Shown in pieces: positions 50,959-59,182 of a DNA stretch of 64,000 nucleotides. Under the pieces are notes generated by a model. It searched no databases. It had not been told where the DNA came from and saw only the letters and a list, made by a program, of their open reading frames with translations. The stretch's first letter is position 1. Each line of letters begins with the position of its first letter. The DNA lies in the NCBI GenBank assembly GCA_902765395.1, contig CACWZP010000002.1:124001-188000 (forward strand). The letters are read 5' to 3'. Position numbers and translations under genes: made by a program. Source of the DNA: an uncultured Eubacteriales bacterium (GTDB lineage: Bacteria > Bacillota > Clostridia > Christensenellales > Aristaeellaceae).

Positions 50959-51066
50959 ACAGGTAACTTATATGGTGGGGAAGGTATGCCCTGTGGCGAA
51001 AAGCCCGCCGCAGCATAATATAATAGAGGCAATAACCGACCGACCGATTGCGGGGGGCATGAATAC

Positions 51067-54000
51067 ATGAGAATGAATCGTTTGATGGCGCTGCTGCTCA
51101 CACTGGTGATGCTGTGCGTATCCACCGGTGGGGCGCTGCCCGCGCTCGCGGAGAGCGAACCGGGGCAGACGGCGGCCGTGGAGGCCGCCAAGACTGTGGA
51201 GCCTGAAGAGGCCGAAGCGCCCGAGGAAACCGGCGAGCCCGAGGAGACCGAGGTGGCCCTGGGGCTCGATGAGGACGAGGAAGCGGAAGCATCCGAGGAG
51301 ACCGAGGCAGAGGCGTCTGAGGGAACCGAGGCCGCCAGGGATATCGCCGCGCCGGAAGAGGGCGAGGCAGCCGGGGAACCCGCGGAAGCGGAGGCAGCCG
51401 GGGAATCCGTGGAGGCAGAGGTCTCCGTGGAGACCGAGGCACCCGAAGCGGGCGAAGCGGCCGACGCGCCTGTGGAGAACGAGCCGTCCGGCGAAGCCGG
51501 GGCCGCGGAGACCGTCGAGGCGGAAGAACCCGCCGGGGACGCGGAGGATGCCGAGTACAGCGAGGACGTGGAAGACTCCATCCCCGAGGCGTCGGAGGAC
51601 GCCATCGCCGAGGAGACCGGCCTGACCGTGGACGACTCCGACGACGAAGCGCTCCCGCCCGACGGGGAAGAGGAGCTGCCGGAGGAGGAACCGCAGGAAT
51701 CCACCGACGAGACCAACGACCTGCCGGCGCTCCCGGCGCTGGGCGAGGGCCTGACCTTCGCCGAAAGGCTGCTGCTGGTGGCAGGAACCCAGCGCGGCTA
51801 TGCCGCCGTGGAGGCCAATTTCGTGCTGGACGAGGCCGGCGTGCGCCACAGCTGGAGCGCCTATGGCGCGAAGTACGGCAAGGACTACGAGCCCTGGAGC
51901 GCAATGTTCGCCGCCTATGTGCTGGACGCTGCGGGTATCCCCGACGAGGCCCTGTGCCGCGGAACCGACGCAGGCCAGTGGATCGCCGCCCTGGGCGGGA
52001 AGTTCGTTTCCGCCGGCAGCGGCTACGCGCCTGAAGCGGGCGACCTGGTGTTCTTTGAACGGGTCGAGAACGAAGAAAAACAAACCGACGTCGGTATTGT
52101 ATCCGCCGCGAGCGACAGCGGCTTCACCGCCATCGAGGGCGACGTGAACGGCAAGGTGGCCGCCACGTCCCACAGCCTGGGCGACGGCGACATCCTGGGC
52201 TATGTGTCCATGGCCGACATCATGCGGGAGTGGGATCCCGTGTATGTCCACCGCCTGCTGGCGGATTCCCTGGCCGAGCGCACCATCTCCGCCCAGGCGG
52301 GCGAGCAGGTGATCGAGATCAGCGGCATGCTGCCCCCGGACGCCACGGTGCAGGTGGTGGAGATCCCGGTGGAGACTGCCGAGCAGATCGTGGCCGCCGC
52401 TTCTGGCGACGCGGAGCGCCAGGTGGTGTTCGCCTACGACATCAGCATCTTCTATAATGGAGAGAAGTACCAGCCCGTCGCCTTCGGCGAGAGCGTGCGC
52501 GTGAGCGTGAAGAACGTGCGCCCCTCCATGCCGGGGCTGGAGGGCGAGCTGCTCCACGCGGGCATGGACGTGACCGACGGCAGCGGCAGCCTGAATGGGG
52601 AAGCCCTGCAGGCGCTGACGGACGGCGTACAGTCCAACGCCGTGTCGACCGAGGTCATCGACGCCCAGAGCACGTCGGAGGGCATCGCCTTTGAGGTGGA
52701 CAGCTTCTCCACCTTCATCTACAGCGAGCCCACGTGCCCGTTTCAGGTGGAGGCGGATGACCAGAGCCATATTTCCTATAACGCAGACACCAAGATTCTG
52801 ACCATCAGCGGCGGTAGCGTTACCATCCGCAACGCCAGCGGCGTGGACGTGGCCGACGCGCGCATCGAAGTGACCGGAGACGCCACGGTGATTCTGGACG
52901 GCGTGAATGTGAAGCCCGCGGAGGAAGCCCCGGCCATGAAGATCGCCTCCACCGCGACGGCGACCGTGACCCTGGCCGACGGCAGCGACAACAAGCTGAG
53001 CGGCACCGGCGAATACGCGGGCCTGCAGGTCGGCTGGGACAGCGCCGATCAATTTGCCCGCCTGACCATCGACGGCAGCGGCGCCCTTGAGGCCGTCGGC
53101 GGCTCGAAATCCGCCGGCATCGGCGGCAGCAAGAGCGACAAGGGCGTCTATGGCGACATTACCATCCAGTCCGGCACGATCACCGCCAGGGGCGAGAGCG
53201 ATGGTGCGGGCATCGGAAGTTCCGGCAACCCCAACGGCGGGAAGTCCAACGGTTCGTTCAAGCATACGGATCAGACGTGGGGCACGATCACCATCAATGG
53301 CGGCACGATCAAGGCCTATGGCGGCACGAGCGACAACGGCGGCGCCGGCATCGGCGGCGGCAACCATGTGGACAGCGGCCTGATCATCATCAACGACGGC
53401 GATATCTATGCCACCGGCGGCGGCGCCGGCATCGGCACGTCCATCGGCTCCAGCAAGAACAAGGGCAACGACGCCGACAAGGGCCCCGGCTATTACTTTG
53501 CCACCGTCGAGATCAACGGCGGTACCATCGTGGCCGAAGGCGGTTCCTACAATTCTGCGGGCATCGGCGGCGGCATGTACTGTGACGCCGAAGTCGTGAT
53601 CACCGGCGGCAACATCACTGCGACCGGCGGCCCGGGCAACCCCAACTACCATCACGGTGGGGCGGGCATCGGCGGCGGCTATGAGGGCCACGGGAAGGTC
53701 ACCATCAGCGGCGGCACGGTCAACGCTACAGGCGGCGGCACGGCTGCGGGCATCGGCGCGGGCGGTTCTCCCAATGGGAAGCCCGAACGCGGTATCTACG
53801 GCCGCGGCGATGCCCAGCGTTTGAACCAGACTACGGTTCAGATCAGTGGCGGCACCGTGACGGCTCGGGCGGGCGAACGCGGCGGCGCGGGCATCGGCGG
53901 CAGCGACGGCTCGGACAAGGTGACCGTTCACATCACCGACGGCGTGGTTGAGGCCTTCGGCTCGGCTTCGTCGAGAGCGGACAAGAAGGGTGGCGCGGGC

Positions 54001-56556
54001 ATCGGCAGCGGCTACAACGCGGTGGATGAATCCGGCGAAGCCAAGTATATCGTGGATACGGCCACGGACGTCACCATCACCGGCGGCTCGGTGAAGGCCG
54101 TTGGCGGCTGGGGCGCGGCGGGCATCGGCTCAGGCGCCCTGAACGAGCGCGCCAGCGTGACCGTCTCCGGCGGCAAGGTGCTGGCCGAATCCGACGGCAC
54201 CAAGTTTGCCGTGGACACCAAGGCGTATAACGACGGCAATGTGCAGGACTATGGCGTCACCCAGCATTTCGCGCAGAGCGTGTCCGGCGTGTACCAGGGC
54301 ACCTTCGTGGACCTGGCCAGCGGCGTCTATGAGGACCTGAATGTCACCGTTTCCGGCGCGACCTACAGCGGCGGTGCGGCGTTCACCCTGCCCGAGGGCT
54401 ATCGCTCCTTCGCGGTCTCGGTGAACGGCGACGCTACCCATACCGTGCAGTCCGGCGGCGATTACTTCGCTGCGGGCAACCGGGAATTCGCCATCGAGAC
54501 CGCAAAGAATCCGATTCCCGACGCGGGTCATCGGTTCTCCGTCACGGACGACAACTGGGACTACTTCTACCTGTCCCCGGCGGCGCAGGTCAAGGCGACA
54601 AAGGTCTGGGACGACCAGGAGAACAGGTACGGCACTCGTCAGGCCATCACGCTGAAGCTGGTCGATGGAGAAGGGAAGGACCTGCCCATCGACGGGAAGA
54701 CCATCCCGGCGGGCGCGACCGGCGAGGCGCTGAGCGTCGTCTGGGACAACCTGATGAAGTACAGCGGCACGCCCGATTCGGCCAACCAGTTTGGGGTGGT
54801 CGAGGCGGGCACCGTGCCCGGCTATAAGCCGGCTGTGATCGAGAAAGTGGACGATGAAGACTGCGCCTACGCGTGCAGGGTCACCAATACCCTCCAGACC
54901 GGCAGCATCAGCGTGACCAAGAAGGTCACCGGCGTGCCCGCGGACAGGCTGCCCGCCGACGCCGCGTTTACCTTCTCCGTCACGGGCGTGGACGATCCGT
55001 CCATCACCGCGACGCTGACCGTCAAGGCCGGCGAGACCGGGACCACCGGCGCGCTGCCGCTGGGCAAGTACACCGTCAGCGAGACGGCGGTCGCACAGAT
55101 CGGTGGCTTCAGACTGACGACGAAGGCCGCCGACAGGACCGTGGAGCTCACGACGGACGGCGAAGCGGTGGCTGTCGAGGCGGAGAACGTCTACGAGGAG
55201 ATCCTGGGCACGCTGACGCTGACGAAGGTGGCCGAAGGCGCCGAGACGCCGGCAGACGCGGAATTTGCGGTGACTGGTCCGAACGGCTACAGCCAGACGA
55301 TCAAGTACAGCGAATTCAGGGACGGCAGATACGCGCTGACCGGCCTGAAGCCGGGCGCGTATGAGGTGAAGGAGAGCGGCGCCGAGGTTGAAGGCTTCAC
55401 GCTGGATACGAGCTATTCCAATGGCGGCAGGGCGACGCTGACCGAGGCGGCGCCGGACGGCGCGGTGACGGTGACCAACACCTACACGCCCGCCACGACG
55501 CCCACCCCCACGCCGACCCCGACGCCCACTCCGACGCCCACTCCGACCCCGACGCCTACTCCGACGCCTACTCCGACGCCGACGCCGACGCCCACTCCGA
55601 CGCCGACGCCCACCCCCACGCCTGTACCGGTGGTTGAGGTGGTGCCGGATCCCACTCCCGTGCCCGTGACCGACATCAGCGGCACCAAGGTGTGGTCGGA
55701 TGAGAGCAACGCCCACAACACAAGGCCTGCGAATATCACCATCAACCTGTACGCCAACGGCACCCGAGTGAACGCCACGCCCACCTGGACGAGTAGGGAC
55801 GGCAATGTCTGGAGCTACACCTTCAGCAACCTGCCCGCGGTGAACGAGGCCGGCGCGACCATCAGCTACACAGTCAGCGAACAGCCGGTGCCGGGCTACA
55901 CCAGCAGCGTCAGCGGCACCACCATCACCAACACGCTGATCCCCCAGGATCCCAAGGAGAATGTGACCATCTCCGGCGTCAAGTCCTGGTCGGACAACGA
56001 CAATGCCGCGGGCGTCCGTCCCACGTCCGTCACCGTGCACCTGCTGCGCGACGGCGTGGAAGTGGACCAGACGAGCGCCACGGCCGCGAACGACTGGAGC
56101 TACAGCTTCGGAAGCGTGCCCGCGGATGATGGCTATGGCCACAACTATACCTACACCATCCGTGAGGACGCCGTCAGCGGCTACTTTGCCCGCTATGACG
56201 GCTACAACGTGACCAACACGCTGCTGTTGGTGGATGTGCCCAGCAACGACCCCGACAATCCCAACTACAGCAACAATACTCCGAACGATCCCGACAATGA
56301 GCTGACCGCCCAGAAGGTGGCCCGCATCCCCGAACGCAAGACCAGCACCCCGCCCCCGGTGTTCACCACCGTGGACGAGGAGGGGATGGGCGACTTCATG
56401 GACATCATGGACTACAGCACGCCTTTGTTCGGCGACCTGCTGTCCACAGGGGACGAAACCCCCGTCTGGCCCTGGGTGTTCGCGGGGCTTGGCATGCTGG
56501 CGCTGGCGCTGGCGACCGTCCTCGGCCGCAAACGCAGGCGCGGCGATAACCGATAA
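51067..56556 (+). CDS. Giant cell-wall surface protein: pseudo-CHAP, beta-helix, Cna-B domains
   Basis: 1829 residues. Signal peptide (to about 30); Glu/Ala-rich low-complexity region (about 35-225); CHAP-like domain (about 231-385) in which the catalytic Cys is S278 (PWSAMF) and the His position is D341 (TDVGIV); a linker (about 400-555); a Gly-rich parallel beta-helix with repeated GGAGIGGG turns (about 559-1050); three Cna-B/SpaA-type domains from about 1174, 1278 and 1380; a Thr-Pro repeat stalk (about 1478-1520); two more Cna-B domains from about 1534 and 1633; and a C-terminal sorting-like signal LLSTGDE (1791-1797), hydrophobic span (about 1799-1820) and RKRRR tail. Probably a sortase-anchored adhesin on a long stalk. 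Domain roles are inferred from sequence pattern. Confidence 0.88.
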   Translation: MRMNRLMALLLTLVMLCVSTGGALPALAESEPGQTAAVEAAKTVEPEEAEAPEETGEPEETEVALGLDEDEEAEASEETEAEASEGTEAARDIAAPEEGEAAGEPAEAEAAGESVEAEVSVETEAPEAGEAADAPVENEPSGEAGAAETVEAEEPAGDAEDAEYSEDVEDSIPEASEDAIAEETGLTVDDSDDEALPPDGEEELPEEEPQESTDETNDLPALPALGEGLTFAERLLLVAGTQRGYAAVEANFVLDEAGVRHSWSAYGAKYGKDYEPWSAMFAAYVLDAAGIPDEALCRGTDAGQWIAALGGKFVSAGSGYAPEAGDLVFFERVENEEKQTDVGIVSAASDSGFTAIEGDVNGKVAATSHSLGDGDILGYVSMADIMREWDPVYVHRLLADSLAERTISAQAGEQVIEISGMLPPDATVQVVEIPVETAEQIVAAASGDAERQVVFAYDISIFYNGEKYQPVAFGESVRVSVKNVRPSMPGLEGELLHAGMDVTDGSGSLNGEALQALTDGVQSNAVSTEVIDAQSTSEGIAFEVDSFSTFIYSEPTCPFQVEADDQSHISYNADTKILTISGGSVTIRNASGVDVADARIEVTGDATVILDGVNVKPAEEAPAMKIASTATATVTLADGSDNKLSGTGEYAGLQVGWDSADQFARLTIDGSGALEAVGGSKSAGIGGSKSDKGVYGDITIQSGTITARGESDGAGIGSSGNPNGGKSNGSFKHTDQTWGTITINGGTIKAYGGTSDNGGAGIGGGNHVDSGLIIINDGDIYATGGGAGIGTSIGSSKNKGNDADKGPGYYFATVEINGGTIVAEGGSYNSAGIGGGMYCDAEVVITGGNITATGGPGNPNYHHGGAGIGGGYEGHGKVTISGGTVNATGGGTAAGIGAGGSPNGKPERGIYGRGDAQRLNQTTVQISGGTVTARAGERGGAGIGGSDGSDKVTVHITDGVVEAFGSASSRADKKGGAGIGSGYNAVDESGEAKYIVDTATDVTITGGSVKAVGGWGAAGIGSGALNERASVTVSGGKVLAESDGTKFAVDTKAYNDGNVQDYGVTQHFAQSVSGVYQGTFVDLASGVYEDLNVTVSGATYSGGAAFTLPEGYRSFAVSVNGDATHTVQSGGDYFAAGNREFAIETAKNPIPDAGHRFSVTDDNWDYFYLSPAAQVKATKVWDDQENRYGTRQAITLKLVDGEGKDLPIDGKTIPAGATGEALSVVWDNLMKYSGTPDSANQFGVVEAGTVPGYKPAVIEKVDDEDCAYACRVTNTLQTGSISVTKKVTGVPADRLPADAAFTFSVTGVDDPSITATLTVKAGETGTTGALPLGKYTVSETAVAQIGGFRLTTKAADRTVELTTDGEAVAVEAENVYEEILGTLTLTKVAEGAETPADAEFAVTGPNGYSQTIKYSEFRDGRYALTGLKPGAYEVKESGAEVEGFTLDTSYSNGGRATLTEAAPDGAVTVTNTYTPATTPTPTPTPTPTPTPTPTPTPTPTPTPTPTPTPTPTPTPTPTPVPVVEVVPDPTPVPVTDISGTKVWSDESNAHNTRPANITINLYANGTRVNATPTWTSRDGNVWSYTFSNLPAVNEAGATISYTVSEQPVPGYTSSVSGTTITNTLIPQDPKENVTISGVKSWSDNDNAAGVRPTSVTVHLLRDGVEVDQTSATAANDWSYSFGSVPADDGYGHNYTYTIREDAVSGYFARYDGYNVTNTLLLVDVPSNDPDNPNYSNNTPNDPDNELTAQKVARIPERKTSTPPPVFTTVDEEGMGDFMDIMDYSTPLFGDLLSTGDETPVWPWVFAGLGMLALALATVLGRKRRRGDNR

Positions 56557-56569
56557 CCCATCGACTGAC

Positions 56570-56596
56570 GAGCGCCGGGCCATTGGCCCGGCGCTC
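56570..56596. terminator. Terminator hairpin, first copy (left of element A copy 2)
   Basis: GAGCGCCGGGCC-ATT-GGCCCGGCGCTC, a 12-bp perfect stem 13 bp after the surface-protein stop. No T run follows it here; the identical hairpin at 56796 does have one. Confidence 0.75.
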
Positions 56597-56601
56597 AGAC
56601 C

Positions 56602-56789
56602 GTTGATAAAGCCAGCAAACGCAGAGATTTCCTTGAAAGATGCTTGCGCGGAGGAAATTTCTGCTTTCTGCGTCAGGACAGCCTGCCAATTCGGTTACTT
56701 ACGTCTGTGTAAGCGCCCTCATTGGCAGGCTGTCCTTCCTTGTCTTGCAGGCTTTCTCAACGGCCTGCCAGTCAGTTGACTTTGTCAAC
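56602..56789 (+). repeat. Dispersed structured element A, copy 2
   Basis: 188 bp closely related to 14084-14270. Terminal inverted repeats TTGATAAAG (56603) and CTTTGTCAA (56780-56788); outer stem AAAGCCAGCAA/TTGCAGGCTTT (56608, 56745); hairpin GCAGAGATTTCC/GGAAATTTCTGC (56621, 56653); long perfect hairpin GGACAGCCTGCCAAT/ATTGGCAGGCTGTCC (56676-56690, 56721-56735) with a CTTAC/GTAAG inner stem. It sits between two identical terminator hairpins in the 410-bp gap before marR. No gene is visible. Confidence 0.8.
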
Positions 56790-56795
56790 ATCCTG

Positions 56796-56826
56796 GAGCG
56801 CCGGGCCATTGGCCCGGCGCTCTTTG
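56796..56826 (+). terminator. Terminator hairpin, second copy (right of element A copy 2)
   Basis: The same 27-bp hairpin as 56570-56596, here followed by TTTG. It is probably the original terminator of the surface-protein gene, displaced or duplicated by element A. Confidence 0.75.
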
Positions 56827-56871
56827 CTTGTCCATGAACCTGATTTTAACCCAAATCCCTTTCCCGGCCCC

Positions 56872-56900
56872 TTGACCGGCGGGGATGGGGGTGCTATAAT
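56872..56900 (+). promoter_or_regulatory. Promoter of the marR-ABC exporter operon
   Basis: TTGACC (56872-56877), 17-bp spacer, consensus TATAAT (56895-56900). Near-consensus, so repression by MarR is needed for control. Confidence 0.85.
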
Positions 56901-56901
56901 G

Positions 56902-56929
56902 ATTAACGCGTTAACGATAAACGTGTTAA
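56902..56929. promoter_or_regulatory. Two MarR boxes
   Basis: Direct repeats ATTAACGCGTTAA (56902-56914) and ATAAACGTGTTAA (56917-56929), 15 bp apart; the first contains the perfect palindrome TTAACGCGTTAA. They overlap the predicted transcription start, fitting autorepression by the MarR protein encoded 40 bp downstream. Confidence 0.75.
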
Positions 56930-56966
56930 TTGTCTGAAATCGACCCATTGAAAGGAAGGCTCGGAC

Positions 56967-57443
56967 ATGGAGGAATACGAGCGCGTCAAGGACAATATCG
57001 ACCTGCTGATCCACACCATGCGGCTGCATCACCGCATCGTGGAGAAGCGGGTGGAGGGCCTGGGGGTGCACCACGGGCAGCATCGCATGCTGATGAAGGT
57101 GTCGTGTCTGGGCAAGAGCGCCTCCCAGAAGGCGCTGGCCGAGGCCATGGACGTGAGCCCCGCCAACGTGGCGCGGGCGCTGAAGCAGCTGACTGCCGCG
57201 GGCCTCATCGAAAAGGCCGAAGGCGCGGATGGCCGCTGCAACGAGATTAGCCTGCTGCCGGAGGGCCAGGCGCTGGTGGAGAATTCCCGGGCCATCTTCC
57301 GGGAGATCGGCGCGGAGATGTTCGAGGGCGTCAGCGAAGGCGAGATGGAGGCCCTGGGCGGCATCCTGCGCAAGATCCAGGCCAACCTTGTGAATATGGA
57401 GCGGGGCGAGGGGGAACCCTCCGTCGCCGCTGAGAGGAGATGA
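56967..57443 (+). CDS. MarR family transcriptional regulator
   Basis: 158 residues, winged-helix MarR fold. The HTH is GKSASQKALAEAMDVSPANVARALKQLTAAGLIEKAEGADGRCNEI, with the wing residues D and R in ADGRCNEI. The start follows GAAAGGAAGGCTCGGAC. It is the first gene of an operon with two ABC exporter subunits and overlaps the next reading frame, a common arrangement in Clostridia where the repressor responds to the exported drug or bile-type compound and derepresses the pump. The ligand is unknown. Confidence 0.93.
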   Translation: MEEYERVKDNIDLLIHTMRLHHRIVEKRVEGLGVHHGQHRMLMKVSCLGKSASQKALAEAMDVSPANVARALKQLTAAGLIEKAEGADGRCNEISLLPEGQALVENSRAIFREIGAEMFEGVSEGEMEALGGILRKIQANLVNMERGEGEPSVAAERR

Positions 57444-57451
57444 CGGGGCGA

Positions 57452-59182
57452 ATGAAGTGGAGTAAGTATGTCAAGCCCTATTGGAAGTACTTTGTGCTGG
57501 GTCCGCTGTGCATGATCGTGGAGGTGCTGGGCGAGATCATCATGCCCAAGCTGTACTCCCAGATCCTGAATGTGGGCGTGGAGACCCACAACGTGGGTTA
57601 TATCGTGGTTACCACGCTTTTGATGATCCTGACCGCTGTGCTGATGATGGGCGGCGGCGTGGGCGGCGCCTACTTCGGCGCCAAGGCGGCGGTGAACTTC
57701 GCCTCTGACCTGCGCCGGGACGTGTACGGCAAGGTGCAGCAGTTCTCCTTCGCCAACATCGACAAGTATTCCACCGGTTCGCTGGTCACCCGTCTGACCA
57801 ACGACATCACCCAGCTCCAGAACTTCGTGAACATGATGCTGCGCATGTTCCTGCGCGCCCCGGGCATGCTTATCGGCGCGCTGATCATGGCCATCGCCAT
57901 GAACCCGGAGCTGGCGCGGGTGCTGGCCGTCACCATCCCGGTGCTGCTGGCCGTGGAATTCCTGGTGATACGCACCGGCTTCCCGCGCTTCACCGCCATG
58001 CAGGAGAAGATCGACAAGCTGAACTCCAACATCCAGGAGAGCCTGACCAACATCCGCGTGGTCAAGAGCTTCGTGCGTGAGGACTACGAGGCCAGGAAAT
58101 TCCGCAAGTCCAACGGCGATTTGAAGGACGCCGCGCTGCGGGCGTTGAACGTGGTCATATTCATGATGCCCATCATGATGCTGCTGATGAACTTCACCAG
58201 CATGGCCGTGGTGTGGTTCGGCGGCAACCAGGTCATCGCAGGCAAGATGCCCGTGGGCGACTTCTCCGCCTTCCTGACCTACATCACCCAGATATTGATG
58301 TCGCTGATGATGCTGTCCATGCTGTTCATGAACTCCTCCCGCGCGCTGGCTTCGGGCCGCCGCGTGAAGGAGGTCATGACCGAGCAGATCGACCTGACCG
58401 ACGAGGACGCCGCCCATAAGGACGCCCGCGTGGAAAAGGGCGACATCGAGTTCAGGAACGTGTCCTTCCGCTACTACAAGAACTCCGAGCATCCGGTGCT
58501 CTCGGACATCAACCTGAAGATCAAAGCCGGCCAGACCGTGGGCATCATCGGCTCCACCGGCTGCGGCAAGACCACGCTGGTGTCCATGATCCCGCGCCTG
58601 TACGACGTGGACGCGGGCCAGGTGCTGGTGGACGGCATCGACGTGAAGGACTACAGCCTGTTCCACCTGCGCGAAGGCGTGGGCATGGTGCTGCAGAAGA
58701 ACGTGCTGTTCTCCGGCTCCATCGCCGACAACCTGCGCTGGGGCGACGAGAACGCCACCGAGGCCCAGATGGCCGAGGCGGCCCAGAGCGCCCAGGCCGA
58801 CGGCTTCATCCGCTCCTTTGCCCAGGGCTATCAGACGGAGCTGGTGCAGGGCGGCCAGAACGTGTCCGGCGGCCAGAAGCAGCGACTGTGCATCGCCCGC
58901 GCGCTTTTGAAGCACCCGAAGATACTGATCCTGGACGACTCCACCAGCGCCGTGGACACCGCCACCGAGGCCTCCATCCGCGAGGCGTTCCGCAACGAGC
59001 TGAAGGACGCCACGAAGCTGATCATCGCCCAGCGCATCACCTCCGTGCAGGAGGCGGACATGATCGTGGTCATGGACGACGGCGCCATCACCGGCGTGGG
59101 CACCCACGACGAGCTGCTGGCCTCCAACCAGGCCTATCAGGAGATCTACAACTCCCAGATGTCCGGAAAGGAGGCGGCGTAA
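57452..59182 (+). CDS. ABC exporter subunit 1 (permease-ATPase half transporter)
   Basis: 576 residues: six-span membrane domain (about 1-310) and nucleotide-binding domain (about 330-570). Walker A GSTGCGKTT, signature NVSGGQKQR, Walker B LILDDSTSAVD. In Walker B the catalytic Glu is replaced by Asp (LDDS), the hallmark of the degenerate half of heterodimeric exporters such as BmrC/LmrC/TM287. Start placed at 57452 (MKWSKYVKPYWKYF); an ATG at 57440 overlaps the marR stop but sits directly on the AGAGGAG site. Functions only with subunit 2, encoded next without a gap. Confidence 0.94.
   Translation: MKWSKYVKPYWKYFVLGPLCMIVEVLGEIIMPKLYSQILNVGVETHNVGYIVVTTLLMILTAVLMMGGGVGGAYFGAKAAVNFASDLRRDVYGKVQQFSFANIDKYSTGSLVTRLTNDITQLQNFVNMMLRMFLRAPGMLIGALIMAIAMNPELARVLAVTIPVLLAVEFLVIRTGFPRFTAMQEKIDKLNSNIQESLTNIRVVKSFVREDYEARKFRKSNGDLKDAALRALNVVIFMMPIMMLLMNFTSMAVVWFGGNQVIAGKMPVGDFSAFLTYITQILMSLMMLSMLFMNSSRALASGRRVKEVMTEQIDLTDEDAAHKDARVEKGDIEFRNVSFRYYKNSEHPVLSDINLKIKAGQTVGIIGSTGCGKTTLVSMIPRLYDVDAGQVLVDGIDVKDYSLFHLREGVGMVLQKNVLFSGSIADNLRWGDENATEAQMAEAAQSAQADGFIRSFAQGYQTELVQGGQNVSGGQKQRLCIARALLKHPKILILDDSTSAVDTATEASIREAFRNELKDATKLIIAQRITSVQEADMIVVMDDGAITGVGTHDELLASNQAYQEIYNSQMSGKEAA

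Noticed and set aside
54130-56583. An 817-codon minus-strand frame opposite the giant surface protein
   Set aside because: It exists because the sense strand is repetitive and GC-rich; there is no ribosome site or recognisable domain.
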